This document shows positions 44,470 through 53,820 of a stretch of 64,000 bases of DNA, piece after piece. The DNA comes from G963665925 sp963665925 (GTDB lineage: Bacteria > Bacillota > Clostridia > Peptostreptococcales > Acidaminobacteraceae): assembly GCA_963665925.1 (NCBI GenBank), contig OY762511.1, positions 4,030,001-4,094,000 on the forward strand, given 5' to 3'. The notes under the pieces are model-generated. The model was not told the origin of the DNA and made no database searches. It was given only the letters and a program-made list of their open reading frames with translations. Every line of letters begins with the position of its first letter. Positions within the stretch are counted from its first letter, which is position 1. The translations under genes and the position numbers were made by a program.

Positions 44470-45315
44470 TTACTGAAGCTTGCTGATATAAATGGTTACC
44501 TGCGCAAATTCAGTGTTATGCGGATGCATGATGCTGAACTTTGCCTGTGCACCAGGCTCAATTCGGGTTGCAGAGTTTGTAAAGTCTGTGTCAAGGACAT
44601 TGCCCAGTGCATCAGCATATTCTGCAGCGATCTTATAATAGGTCACGGGCCTGCTTCCCGTGTTTAAAACCGATCCCTTGATATAGGTGTATGCCCCATC
44701 CACCGTCCAGGTCCATCCTTCAACAATTTCAAGCTGTATGTTTGTGTCAATCTCAACGATCGGTTTTTCAGCGGCCTTCAGCTCGTCGATCCAGATGCGA
44801 ACCGATGAAAAACTGGCATCGTAAGCTTTCATGATTGAAAACATCTTCTGATTTCCAGCAAGCACAGGTTCACCATGTGCCATGCTGTCACTATCCATGA
44901 CATTTCCATCCGCATCAATATATTCTGCCCTAACCCTGAAAAAGGCAAGGGGTACTTGACCCGTGTTTTTCACAGCGCCTTTTATGACTGTCATATTGCC
45001 ATCTCTTGACCACGTCCAGTCATCGCGTATTTCAGCACTTGGTGCCTGCACATCATCTTGAAGGACTTTCTCTTCTGCATCTGTGTCTTCGAGAGGCTTC
45101 TCCTGAGCCACCTGCTCGTCTATAACAACTGTTGCCGTATCGGTTTGACTTTCCAAATCTTTTTCTTCACCGCATCCAGCCACGAAAAACACCTGCAGTA
45201 AAATCATCATTCCCAAGGCGAAATGCCTTAAAGAATAATCCCTCTTATAAAAAAGCGCGATTTGTCTTTTTATAAACTTCTTTTCTATATATTTCATTTT
45301 CATATTTTTCATCAT
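44470..45315 (-). CDS. Lipoprotein with two FxLYD domains
   Basis: 281 residues. A long basic N-terminus leads to a hydrophobic stretch ending VAGCGEEKDLE, a lipobox with Cys at about 48. After an acidic linker come two copies of an FxLYD-type beta domain (WTWSRDGNMTVIKGAVKNTG at about 100, and WTWTVDGAYTYIKGSVLNTG at about 193). Such domains occur in exported proteins and usually mediate binding. The start is either of two ATGs near 45315, with GGAG upstream; one nearer the lipobox is also possible. Confidence 0.8.
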   Translation of the reverse strand: MMKNMKMKYIEKKFIKRQIALFYKRDYSLRHFALGMMILLQVFFVAGCGEEKDLESQTDTATVVIDEQVAQEKPLEDTDAEEKVLQDDVQAPSAEIRDDWTWSRDGNMTVIKGAVKNTGQVPLAFFRVRAEYIDADGNVMDSDSMAHGEPVLAGNQKMFSIMKAYDASFSSVRIWIDELKAAEKPIVEIDTNIQLEIVEGWTWTVDGAYTYIKGSVLNTGSRPVTYYKIAAEYADALGNVLDTDFTNSATRIEPGAQAKFSIMHPHNTEFAQVTIYISKLQ

Positions 45316-45433
45316 CCCAGCTTCTCCAGTTCACGAATCTTATCGAACCTAGTGATGGCGGCTCATCTTGCACACCCTTTAAAAATGCCCACACATATAA
45401 TATCGACCATTACAAACGCCGTCTTGAGTCCGA

Positions 45434-45462
45434 TTGACTAAACTGTCCCATTTGATTATAAT
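45434..45462 (+). promoter_or_regulatory. Promoter of the esterase gene
   Basis: TTGACT (45434-45439), exactly 17 bases, TATAAT (45457-45462), with predicted start about 20 bases before the 45490 ATG. Confidence 0.85.
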
Positions 45463-45489
45463 ACTCCATGTTAATGACGGAGGCGAAAA

Positions 45490-46425
45490 ATGCAAAAATA
45501 CAATATCAACAAAGATTTCAGGGCACTTTCACGACTGAACATGAAATTATCCAGTCTCAGTGATATTCACGCACGCAGACTGATCGGCAAGGTCACAACA
45601 CTCCCTGTACACATTACGAAAGACTTAAAAGTGCACCATACTACAATAAATGGTTATAACAACCAGCCCATAAAGCTTGTTGTGTTTGATCCAAAAACCC
45701 ACGAAGAAGCGGTTCCCTGTATATTTTTCTACCACGGCGGAGGATTCATGTTGGGCGTAAACGAACTCCATTACCGCTACGCTTGCGAATATGCCAGAAA
45801 TACCAAGAGCGTAGTCATCATGCCTGATTATCAGCTTGCGCCAGAGCATCCCTATCCAGCCGGTGTAACCGACTGTTTTAAAACCCTAGAGTGGGCTTTG
45901 GAGAATTCTTCAGAACTGGGCATCGACACGACCCGTCTTGCGGTAGTCGGCGAAAGTGCTGGTGGCAATCTGGCAGCAGCAGTAGCCCTGATGTGCAGGG
46001 ATCGCGGTGGTCCGGCACTGGCTTGCCAGGTCCTTGTTTACCCCACTACCGACAACACGCATTCGACAGCATCGGCACGGAAGTTTACCGACACACCCAT
46101 GTTCTATTCCGATGCCAACCGCTTCATGTGGTCACAGTATTTGCCTAAAGATATGCACGACGTGCCATCTTACGCGGCACCCCTGCACGCTGAGTCCCTA
46201 AGTGACCTTCCACCTGCTTATCTTGAAACAGCAGAGTTCGACCCGCTTCATGACGAAGGCGTCGCCTATGCCATGCGCCTCATGGACCACAATATTGAAG
46301 TGGAACTCAACGAAACCAAGGGCACTGTGCACGGCTATGATGCCATAAAAAGAAGTCCCATTACACAGGACAGTTTTTCCAGACGCTTCAGTTTTCTTAA
46401 CAGACATCTGCAGATTAGACCGTAG
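45490..46425 (+). CDS. Alpha/beta hydrolase (hormone-sensitive lipase-like esterase)
   Basis: 311 residues. The HGGG oxyanion motif is at 82-85, GESAGG has the nucleophile Ser156, EFDPLHDEG gives the Asp, and TVHGYD gives the His, the complete HSL-type triad. It likely hydrolyses short acyl esters in the cytoplasm, as there is no signal peptide. GGAGG lies 8 bases before the ATG. Confidence 0.88.
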   Translation: MQKYNINKDFRALSRLNMKLSSLSDIHARRLIGKVTTLPVHITKDLKVHHTTINGYNNQPIKLVVFDPKTHEEAVPCIFFYHGGGFMLGVNELHYRYACEYARNTKSVVIMPDYQLAPEHPYPAGVTDCFKTLEWALENSSELGIDTTRLAVVGESAGGNLAAAVALMCRDRGGPALACQVLVYPTTDNTHSTASARKFTDTPMFYSDANRFMWSQYLPKDMHDVPSYAAPLHAESLSDLPPAYLETAEFDPLHDEGVAYAMRLMDHNIEVELNETKGTVHGYDAIKRSPITQDSFSRRFSFLNRHLQIRP

Positions 46426-46471
46426 AGTTTCTATCCAACAAGGCAGAATTTCGAAGTTTTCAATAATTTGA

Positions 46472-46507
46472 GGGGGTATTGCTTAGCAATACCCCCACTG
46501 TTTTTTT
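46472..46507 (+). terminator. Terminator of the esterase gene
   Basis: GGGGGTATTGC pairs with GCAATACCCCC (11 bp, 3-base loop), followed by ACTG and seven T. Confidence 0.9.
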
Positions 46508-46536
46508 GACAAAGTCTATAAGATGACAGGACATGC

Positions 46537-48807
46537 TTATTCTTGAACTGTCTGCTTATAGAGCTCTATGCCCGCGCGTATGGCATCATATGTCACATGG
46601 TCTGGAAGGCTGTCCTTAATGCTTTTAAGCGACTCCAGCCCCTGGTCGCTTACAGCTTCAATAATCGCATCCCTGTGTTCAGCGTCAATGAATACAGACC
46701 AGTCTACAGGCTCACCTGACTCCTGCGCGCGTATCAGATGCTTAATGATGGTGCCCGTTGTAAAGCCCCTCGACTTTGCGATTGTTTCCAGTGATTCTCC
46801 CATTTGATAGGCCTTGTAGGTCTTGGCAACGCGTTCCTCCATTGAATCACCACCCGATGTCAAACGCGCTTTGGTATCCTCTTCACCCTCTGTACCCGAA
46901 TCTGCCTCATAATATATCTGAGCCTGAGCGGATTTACGCTTGTGTTCAACCGTGTCAGAGCTGTAGCGCTTTTCTTCAATATAGGTTTGAATGGCGTCAA
47001 TAAACTGAGTCCCGTAGTTTTCAAGCTTTTTCTGACCAACACCGCTTATCTTCAGAAAGGCTTCTTCCTCAAGGGGAAAGAGGGCCGACATTTCCATAAG
47101 TGCAGCATTGTGGAAGACTGTATAGCTTGGAAGCCCTTTCTGGCTCGCTATTTCTGCACGCAGTGTGCTCAGAACCTCATAAAGACCATCGTCATACTCA
47201 AAATTCTTAAGACTGGACGTATTGAGCTTCTTCCTTTTCTTGGCCTTGTCCTTCTTCTTGGTGTTATTGAGTCGTTCCACCTTAATATATACTTCGTGCT
47301 GACCTTTCAAAACCGGTCGCGACGCCGCATCAAGCTTGAGTACCGGATAGGTGTCTGTCGTCATCTGCAGATAACCGCCAGCAATGAGCATCATGATGAT
47401 TTCACGAATCTCACCCGGTCCCTGCTCTTTCATAATTCCGTATGTGGACTGTTTGTCCAGGCCGAACTGGAGCAAGCGCTTATCAGAAGACCCTCTCAGT
47501 ACACGGATGATCATGTTCATGCCAAACCGCTGATTGGTCCTATAGATACACGACATGATTTTCTGTGCCTCGACGGTCACATTTTTCTTTTCTGAAGTAT
47601 CCCGGCAGTTTCCGCAATTGCCGCAGCCCCCAAAGTCCTGATTCTGGGCATTGTCTTCACCAAAATAATCCGTAATCATATATCTGAGACAATCATCGCT
47701 ATGACAATAATTAATAAGGTACTGAAGATTCTCATTTAGAATCTGTCGGCGATCTGCACTGTTCTGATTATTCTCTATCAGCATTTTCTGATTGACTACA
47801 TCCGAGGCCGAATACATGAGAATACACTCCGCATCCATGCCATCTCTGCCGGCACGTCCCGCTTCCTGATAATAGGCTTCCATGTTCTGAGGCATATTGT
47901 AGTGTACGACAAAGCGTACATCCGACTTGTCAATACCCATGCCAAAGGCGTTTGTCGCCACAATCAGCTTGGTACGATCGTACATGAAATCTTCCTGAAC
48001 CTGCTTGCGCACCTGACTGTCCATACCGCCGTGGTATCCGGCTGCTGAATACCCCTGTTCTCTTAGTTTGGCCGTAACGGATTCAACATTTTTCCGTGTC
48101 GAGCAGTAGATGATCCCACTCTCTTCAGGATCCTTTTCCCTCAAATAGGCGTCTAGAAATCTGAACTTATTGCCCGGCGCGGCAACTTGATAAAAGAGAT
48201 TGGGACGGTCAAATCCGGTAATTTGCACAACGGGACGGCTTAGCTCCAAAATCTGCATGATTTCTTCAATGACTTTTGGCGTCGCCGTAGCTGTATACGC
48301 AGCAACAGGAGGACGCGGTCGTAGCTGATTCAAAAATCTTGGAATTTCTCTATAGCTGGGTCTGAAATCATGACCCCACTGACTGATACAGTGTGCCTCA
48401 TCAACTGCCACCAGACTGATATCAAGGTTCTGAAGGCTATCTATGAAATCATATGCACCCAGTCTCTCAGGCGCCATATAAACAAGCTTATAGTCCCCAT
48501 GGCGAAGTCCGTCCATACGCACGGAAATCTCATATGGATCGAGGGAACTGTTGATATAGGTCGCCTCAATCCCTGCTTCGTTCAAGCTGTCTACTTGATC
48601 TTTCATCAGGGAAATCAGAGGGGATATGACAATGGCTGTACCCGGCATCATAATCGCCGGCAGCTGGTAACACAGCGACTTGCCGCCACCTGTTGGCATG
48701 ACGCCCAGGGCATCTCTGCCTGAAGTGATTCCATCGACAAGCGCTTCCTGTCCCGGTCTGAAGCTTGCATATCCAAAACTGTCCTTTAAGTATTTATATT
48801 TAAGCAT
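46537..48807 (-). CDS. recQ: ATP-dependent DNA helicase RecQ
   Basis: 756 residues: Walker A GVMPTGGGKSLCYQLP, DEAH box (AVDEAHCISQWGHDFRPSYREI), the HxxxGRAGRDG motif, a four-Cys zinc site (CLRY, then CGNCGNC), RQC winged helix, HRDC (SASQKG/LPLEEEAFLKI region), and an extra C-terminal helix-turn-helix (GESLETIAKSRGFTTGTIIKHL). ATG at 48807 is preferred (GGAGAG upstream); a longer reading would overlap the upstream regulator stop. Confidence 0.93.
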   Translation of the reverse strand: MLKYKYLKDSFGYASFRPGQEALVDGITSGRDALGVMPTGGGKSLCYQLPAIMMPGTAIVISPLISLMKDQVDSLNEAGIEATYINSSLDPYEISVRMDGLRHGDYKLVYMAPERLGAYDFIDSLQNLDISLVAVDEAHCISQWGHDFRPSYREIPRFLNQLRPRPPVAAYTATATPKVIEEIMQILELSRPVVQITGFDRPNLFYQVAAPGNKFRFLDAYLREKDPEESGIIYCSTRKNVESVTAKLREQGYSAAGYHGGMDSQVRKQVQEDFMYDRTKLIVATNAFGMGIDKSDVRFVVHYNMPQNMEAYYQEAGRAGRDGMDAECILMYSASDVVNQKMLIENNQNSADRRQILNENLQYLINYCHSDDCLRYMITDYFGEDNAQNQDFGGCGNCGNCRDTSEKKNVTVEAQKIMSCIYRTNQRFGMNMIIRVLRGSSDKRLLQFGLDKQSTYGIMKEQGPGEIREIIMMLIAGGYLQMTTDTYPVLKLDAASRPVLKGQHEVYIKVERLNNTKKKDKAKKRKKLNTSSLKNFEYDDGLYEVLSTLRAEIASQKGLPSYTVFHNAALMEMSALFPLEEEAFLKISGVGQKKLENYGTQFIDAIQTYIEEKRYSSDTVEHKRKSAQAQIYYEADSGTEGEEDTKARLTSGGDSMEERVAKTYKAYQMGESLETIAKSRGFTTGTIIKHLIRAQESGEPVDWSVFIDAEHRDAIIEAVSDQGLESLKSIKDSLPDHVTYDAIRAGIELYKQTVQE

Positions 48808-48826
48808 CGTTCTCTCCGTCCTGTTC

Positions 48827-50254
48827 CTACAAGCCAAGCTTGGTCATTTTCTTATAAAGTGCCGTTCTGTGTATTCCAAGAAGCTTTGCTGCCTCCGTCT
48901 TATTTCCATCACAGCGCTGGATGGCTTCAATAATCAGACTGCGCTCGATTTCATCGACGCATTGATTCAAATCGAGATTAATGGTTTTCGCCCACAGGTT
49001 ATCCATAGAAACCATATTTTTCTCTTTAAAGACCGTATCCTTGTCCGAATCTTCCAGATCGCTGAGCTGGATATATTCAGGCAAATCCTTGGTATAAATG
49101 ACGTTGGTCCGCGCCATATTGATGGAGCTCTCCACGACATTTCGGAGCTCACGTACATTTCCTGGCCAAGAGTAGCTTTGAAGTCTCTTCATCGCACCTT
49201 CTGAAAAATGACTCGGACATTTGGGATAGCTGTTCATAAAATGCTTGAGCAAACTTTCTGCAAGCAGGGGCACATCTTCGCTCCGACGGTTCAGCGGCGG
49301 TATTTTGATGCTTACGACTTCCAGTCTATAGTAGAGGTCTTCCCGGAACTTGTTTTTAGCAACAAGCGATCTCAAGTCTTCATTGGTCGCTGATATGACC
49401 CGCACATCGACTTCCACCTTGTTGTTTCCGCCAACCCGTTCAAATTCTCGCTCTTCCAGTACACGAAGCAGTTTGGCCTGCATGTCGAGGGGCATGGTTC
49501 CGATTTCATCAAGGAAAATGGTTCCCCCTGTTGCCAGCTCAAACTTTCCAATCTTGCCCGTGGTCGATGCACCTGTAAAGGCACCTGGTTCATAACCGAA
49601 AAGCTCCGATTCCAGAAGGTCCTTGGGAATAGCTGCGCAGTTTATTTTCACAAATGGACCATATTTTCTGTAGCTTCCCTTATGGATGGCATGGGCGAAA
49701 TACTCCTTGCCTGTACCACTCTCGCCCTCAATACAAACCGTAGAGTTCGTTTCAGCTGCACGGCGCGCGATGTCTATGAGGTATTCCATATGCGGGTTCT
49801 GAGTAAGAATGTTTTCAAAATCATACTTGGCCTGATTAAGGCGCTTGATTTCCCGCTTGTATTTCTTCATTTGAGAGTTCATGGTTTCTATATAGTCAGC
49901 CATGTGCTTCACTTCGGCGACATCCTTAAACAGAACGGTTCCGACAGCACCTATGATTTCCCCGTCCCGGATTATGGGGATACGCGTTGCAATCATGTCA
50001 TGGCCGTTAATTTTCTGTATATCGCCTATTTCAGACTTGCCTGTTTCAAGAACCTTGTGCATTCTCGTATTTTCAATCACTTCCGAAACATGCTTGCCTA
50101 TGGCATCTTCTTCTCTGATCCCCATAAGCTTTTCGTATTTGAATTTTGTTACGATTCCATTTGCATCAACGATGACAAGGCCTTCATAGGCTCTTTCGAT
50201 AAACTCGTCAATCATTTCCATCTGATGCTGCAAATCCTTATAGGTCAATTTCAT
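48827..50254 (-). CDS. Sigma-54-dependent enhancer-binding protein with PAS sensor
   Basis: 475 residues: an N-terminal PAS domain (about 15-115, GLVIVDANGIVTKFKY), a coiled coil, an AAA+ domain with Walker A at 177-184, GAFTGA at 224-229 for sigma-54 contact, and a C-terminal Fis-type helix-turn-helix (NKTEAAKLLGIHRTALYKKM). It is expected to activate a sigma-54 promoter. The best nearby target is the ctfA promoter at 53157-53174. A palindrome lies just upstream of its own start. Confidence 0.92.
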   Translation of the reverse strand: MKLTYKDLQHQMEMIDEFIERAYEGLVIVDANGIVTKFKYEKLMGIREEDAIGKHVSEVIENTRMHKVLETGKSEIGDIQKINGHDMIATRIPIIRDGEIIGAVGTVLFKDVAEVKHMADYIETMNSQMKKYKREIKRLNQAKYDFENILTQNPHMEYLIDIARRAAETNSTVCIEGESGTGKEYFAHAIHKGSYRKYGPFVKINCAAIPKDLLESELFGYEPGAFTGASTTGKIGKFELATGGTIFLDEIGTMPLDMQAKLLRVLEEREFERVGGNNKVEVDVRVISATNEDLRSLVAKNKFREDLYYRLEVVSIKIPPLNRRSEDVPLLAESLLKHFMNSYPKCPSHFSEGAMKRLQSYSWPGNVRELRNVVESSINMARTNVIYTKDLPEYIQLSDLEDSDKDTVFKEKNMVSMDNLWAKTINLDLNQCVDEIERSLIIEAIQRCDGNKTEAAKLLGIHRTALYKKMTKLGL

Positions 50255-50274
50255 TTACATTACTCCCGTCCCGT

Positions 50275-50300
50275 GATGTGTATCCATTTAGCTACACATC
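50275..50300. promoter_or_regulatory. Palindrome upstream of the enhancer-binding protein gene
   Basis: GATGTGTA and TACACATC arms separated by 10 bases. The left half (TGTATCCATT) matches the half-site of the palindromes at 53271-53402. It may be an autoregulatory site. Confidence 0.5.
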
Positions 50301-50346
50301 ATTATAGCATACTCCCCCTCAATTCTCAGCGGAATATCAGGAAAAT

Positions 50347-50389
50347 AAAAACTCCGAGCCAAGGACTCTATGTCCCAAACCCGGAGTTT
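50347..50389 (-). terminator. Terminator of the ctfA-ctfB-thl operon
   Basis: AAACTCCG pairs with CGGAGTTT, with additional inner GGGAC/GTCCT pairing, and a TTTTTATTTT tail on minus. Confidence 0.8.
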
Positions 50390-50514
50390 CCATTTAGTTG
50401 AAGTGTGTGAACGCTTCAAACGAACGCAAGGATAGTCAATACTACACATATATAAAAATACTTGCGGAATATGATGATCTGACAGGCGGCCAAAGTGCCC
50501 GTCATTCATATTTT

Positions 50515-51696
50515 CTATTTTTTGACGATTACAGCTTCGCCCATGCCGCCACCGATGCAAAGTGTCGCAATACCTTGCTTCACTTCATCGCGCTTAAGCA
50601 TTTCGTGAATCAGCGTTACAAGAATACGTGCGCCTGATGCCCCAATTGGGTGACCAAGTGCGATAGCACCGCCATTTACGTTGACAATTGACTTGTCAAA
50701 ATCAAGTTCTTTTAGAACAGCAAGAGACTGAGAAGCGAACGCTTCGTTTGCTTCAACCAGATCAATGTCGTCCTTTGTGATGCCAGCGCGCTTGAATGCC
50801 TTTTGTACTGCATTTACAGGTCCGATGCCCATGATTGATGGGTCAACACCTGCCGATGCATGCGTAACAATTGTACATAGCGGTTTAACACCCAGTTCTT
50901 TGGCTTTTTCAGCACTCATAACAACAAGTGCAGCAGCACCGTCATTAATACCAGAAGCATTACCGGCAGTTACAGAGCCGTCTTTCTTAAATGCAGGTCT
51001 CAGTTTGCCCAGCTTGTCCAGTTCAGTATTTGCCTTGATGTATTCATCACTATCAAAGATGATTGGGTCGCCCTTACGCTGTGGAATAGAAACTGGAACG
51101 ATTTCGTCCTTGAATCTGCCTTCCGCCTGTGCCTTAGCCGCCTTCATCTGGCTCTCATATGCGAATTGGTCCTGCGCTTCACGCGTCAGTTCCCACTCTT
51201 CTACGATATTTTCTGCAGTGACACCCATATGGTAGTTGTTGAATGCGTCCCATAGTCCGTCGTTCACCATAATATCTACCATTTCAGAGTTGCCCATTCT
51301 AGCGCCCCATCTTGCCTGTTTCATAACATATGGAGAAGCACTCATGTTTTCAGTTCCGCCTGCAACAACAACATCCGCACTGCCTGCAGCGATCATGTCA
51401 AACGCTACAGAAACAGACTTCAGACCAGAACCACAAATCATATTCAGTGTCCACGCAGGTGTATCTACAGGAATGCCTGCTTTTACACACGCTTGTCTTG
51501 CAACGCCTTGTCCTTCGCCAGCCTGAAGTACACAACCCATAATGACTTCATCGACTTCCTTAGGCTCAACGCCAGCTTTCTTCAGTGCTTCACTGATAAC
51601 AACAGCACCCATGTCAGCAGGCTTAACGTTTTTAAGTCCACCACCGAAGCTGCCAATACCTGTTCTCACTGCTGCTGCGATTACGATTTCTCTCAT
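50515..51696 (-). CDS. thl: Acetyl-CoA acetyltransferase (thiolase)
   Basis: 393 residues with catalytic Cys88 (MICGSGLKS), His in NVNGGAIALGHPIGASGAR, and Cys in TLCIGGGMGE. It condenses two acetyl-CoA to acetoacetyl-CoA or runs in reverse. Together with ctfA/ctfB it forms an acetoacetate or butyrate-related short-chain acid pathway. It lies 106 bases after ctfB; the gap shows no separate promoter. Confidence 0.95.
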   Translation of the reverse strand: MREIVIAAAVRTGIGSFGGGLKNVKPADMGAVVISEALKKAGVEPKEVDEVIMGCVLQAGEGQGVARQACVKAGIPVDTPAWTLNMICGSGLKSVSVAFDMIAAGSADVVVAGGTENMSASPYVMKQARWGARMGNSEMVDIMVNDGLWDAFNNYHMGVTAENIVEEWELTREAQDQFAYESQMKAAKAQAEGRFKDEIVPVSIPQRKGDPIIFDSDEYIKANTELDKLGKLRPAFKKDGSVTAGNASGINDGAAALVVMSAEKAKELGVKPLCTIVTHASAGVDPSIMGIGPVNAVQKAFKRAGITKDDIDLVEANEAFASQSLAVLKELDFDKSIVNVNGGAIALGHPIGASGARILVTLIHEMLKRDEVKQGIATLCIGGGMGEAVIVKK

Positions 51697-51802
51697 TTTC
51701 TATACCTCCAAGTCTCAATTTCCCAGTATTCTTTCCAAATTTGACGCATGAATCAATTGCGCGTCAGACGCATTGGCCCCATCCCTTGCGCCCTTTTAAA
51801 CG

Positions 51803-52453
51803 CTACTGCATTTCCTTTAGGTCTGCAGGAATAATAAGCTTTGCTTCTGTAGCCGCTTGAATTTCTTCAACTGTATATTCAGGGTTGTACTCAGTCAGCA
51901 CCAGGCCCTCTTCATTCACTTCCATAACGCCCATTTCTGTAATGATTTTGCTTACTTTACCCGCTGCAGTCAGAGGCAGAGTACATACAGACAGTATTTT
52001 AGGACTTCCTTTTGCCGTATGAACCATAGCGACGATTACCTTCTTGGCACCGCCTACAAGGTCCATTGCGCCACCCATGCCAGGAACAAGTTTTCCAGGA
52101 ATCATCCAGTTGGCAAGGTTACCCTTTTCATCAACCTGAAGTGCGCCCAGTACTGTCGCGTCAAGGTGTCCTCCGCGGATAATCGTAAAGGACATGGCAC
52201 TGTCAAAATACGTACCTGCTGGGATAATTGTCGCTGGTTGGCCACCTGCGTTGACAAGATCCTTTTCAATTTTGTCTTCATCTGGCGCAGGGCCGATTCC
52301 AACAAAACCGTTTTCTGAGTGAAGGAGTACTTCAACATCTTCAGGGATATAGTTTGCAACAAGTGTAGGCAGACCGATACCCAAGTTTACAACATCACCG
52401 TCTTTAAATTCTTTTGCGACTCTGCGCGCGATTATCTCTTTTGGATTCATCAT
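51803..52453 (-). CDS. ctfB: CoA-transferase subunit B (acetate/acetoacetate type)
   Basis: 216 residues. The catalytic glutamate Glu47 is in LLHSENGFVGIGP. With subunit A it moves CoA between acyl-CoA and short-chain acids such as acetoacetate or butyrate. Its start overlaps the ctfA stop by one base (TAATG). Confidence 0.92.
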   Translation of the reverse strand: MMNPKEIIARRVAKEFKDGDVVNLGIGLPTLVANYIPEDVEVLLHSENGFVGIGPAPDEDKIEKDLVNAGGQPATIIPAGTYFDSAMSFTIIRGGHLDATVLGALQVDEKGNLANWMIPGKLVPGMGGAMDLVGGAKKVIVAMVHTAKGSPKILSVCTLPLTAAGKVSKIITEMGVMEVNEEGLVLTEYNPEYTVEEIQAATEAKLIIPADLKEMQ

Positions 52454-53103
52454 TACGCCCCCTCTACAATGTGTGTTACAAATAGTCCTGGTGTCATATA
52501 AAGATGTGGATCAAGCTCTCCAACCTTCACAAGCTTCTCAGCTTCAACAATTACGACGTCAGCCGCAGTTGCCATCAGCGGATTGAAGTTTCTTGTTGCC
52601 TGATTGTAGAAAATATTTCCCTTTTCATCTACAATAGAGCCGAACAGCAGCGCAACATCTGCACGCAGTGCTGTTTCGAGCAGGTATTTTTTGCCTTCCA
52701 CTTCGATGATTTCCTTGCCTTCTTCAACAGGTGTTCCAAGTCCGATTGGTGTCAGTACACCGCCAAGACCCGCACCACCAGCACGAACACGTTCAGCCAG
52801 CGTTCCCTGTGGTACAAGGACAACTTCAAGTTCGCCTTCATTCATCTGGCGTCCTGTTTCCTTGTTTGTACCAACATGCGACGTGATTACCTTTTTAACC
52901 TGCTTGTTGGCTACAAGCTTTCCAAGACCCTTGTCTACAAAGCTCGTATCATTTGCGATAATTGTCAGGTCTTTCACGTTTTTCTCTACAAGTGCATCAA
53001 CTATACCTTCAGGTGTACCTGTTCCCAGGAACCCTCCAATCATTAAAGTCATGCCATCCTTTACCATTGCAACAGCTTCATGTAAAGCGATTTTCTTCTT
53101 CAT
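52453..53103 (-). CDS. ctfA: CoA-transferase subunit A
   Basis: 216 residues with LMIGGFLGTGTPEGIVDAL and GGVLTPIGLGTPVEEGKEII, typical of the alpha subunit of acetate/acetoacetate CoA-transferases (AtoD type). First gene of the ctfA-ctfB-thl operon. Predicted start of transcription about 44 bases upstream, from a sigma-54 promoter. Confidence 0.92.
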   Translation of the reverse strand: MKKKIALHEAVAMVKDGMTLMIGGFLGTGTPEGIVDALVEKNVKDLTIIANDTSFVDKGLGKLVANKQVKKVITSHVGTNKETGRQMNEGELEVVLVPQGTLAERVRAGGAGLGGVLTPIGLGTPVEEGKEIIEVEGKKYLLETALRADVALLFGSIVDEKGNIFYNQATRNFNPLMATAADVVIVEAEKLVKVGELDPHLYMTPGLFVTHIVEGA

Positions 53104-53156
53104 GTTTACCCTCCATCCTAATCGAATAGGTTTCTATATCATTCGCGTCTATATAA

Positions 53157-53174
53157 CGCAATCTTGATGCCAAC
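53157..53174 (-). promoter_or_regulatory. Sigma-54 (-24/-12) promoter of ctfA
   Basis: On minus TTGGCA-N5-ATTGCG: GG (53171-53170) and GC (53159-53158) with the required 10 intervening bases. The rest of the 53104-53423 gap holds the palindromes and no gene. Confidence 0.8.
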
Positions 53175-53270
53175 TTTTTAACAAGAAGGCTACACACCTT
53201 GCAAATACCCAATTATTTTTTTAACAAGCACCTTTAGGGACATATTTTGATTCGCAATTGGTTCTAGTTT

Positions 53271-53402
53271 GTATCCATTCGGATACATATTTTAACTTGT
53301 TTTCTACGCAACCTGCACAAAACACGATTTTTGTATCCATCTGGATACATACCCACTGCATAGCATCCTAAAAATGCAAAAGAGGTGTATCCATTCGGAT
53401 AC
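53271..53402. promoter_or_regulatory. Three copies of the GTATCC-N4-GGATAC palindrome
   Basis: Copies at 53271-53286, 53333-53348 and 53387-53402; the N4 is ATTC or ATCT. They lie about 131, 193 and 247 bases upstream of the predicted ctfA start, a range usual for sigma-54 enhancer sites. Confidence 0.75.
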
Positions 53403-53409
53403 ACCTCTT
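53380..53409 (-). terminator. Terminator of the pts-dha operon
   Basis: The third palindrome is extended to a 13-bp stem (AAGAGGTGTATCC with its complement), 4-base loop, followed on minus by TTGCATTTTT. It sits 14 bases past the dhaM stop. Confidence 0.75.
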
Positions 53410-53423
53410 CATACCATATCTTT

Positions 53424-53819
53424 TTAATCAAGCTTTGAAAGCGTTCTTGCATCAGCGACAGCTTCAAGGACTTCTTCATAGCTGCTGCCGATTGATGCGC
53501 TTACCGCAGCGTTCAGAGCACCCTCTACAAGTGGCCCGTCTGCAACGCTTACTTTGTCGGTATCTATACCCTCCAATAGGTCAAGTGCCATTTCTGCACT
53601 CATGATGGCGCTTCCGATATCAACCAGTATGACAACACCTTCATTTGAGTTGACTTTTACAATGCCATTCATGATTGCCGCTGGGTCTGTACCGATTTCC
53701 CCCTCCATAGTTCCGCCACAAGCAATGATCTGCTTATAGTCCGGCGCCATTTGAAGGGCAAGCTCTACAACACCTTCAGCAATTTTGGGGCTATGAGATA
53801 CAATTACAATTCCAACCAT
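53424..53819 (-). CDS. dhaM: Dihydroxyacetone kinase phosphotransfer subunit DhaM (EIIA-Man fold)
   Basis: 131 residues starting MVGIVIVSHS, with the expected phosphorylated His9, then CGGTMEGEIGTDPAAIMNGI and VILVDIGSAIMSAEMALDLL. It passes phosphate from HPr to DhaL-ADP. It is the single-domain type, without fused HPr or EI domains as in E. coli. ATG at 53819 with AGGAGGG; a longer upstream reading is not supported. The gap to dhaL is one base. Confidence 0.93.
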   Translation of the reverse strand: MVGIVIVSHSPKIAEGVVELALQMAPDYKQIIACGGTMEGEIGTDPAAIMNGIVKVNSNEGVVILVDIGSAIMSAEMALDLLEGIDTDKVSVADGPLVEGALNAAVSASIGSSYEEVLEAVADARTLSKLD

Positions 53820-53820
53820 T

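Noticed and set aside
53264..53479. 71-codon minus frame over the palindromes
   Set aside because: It overlaps the dhaM end, has no ribosome site, and consists of palindromic repeats, so it looks like chance.
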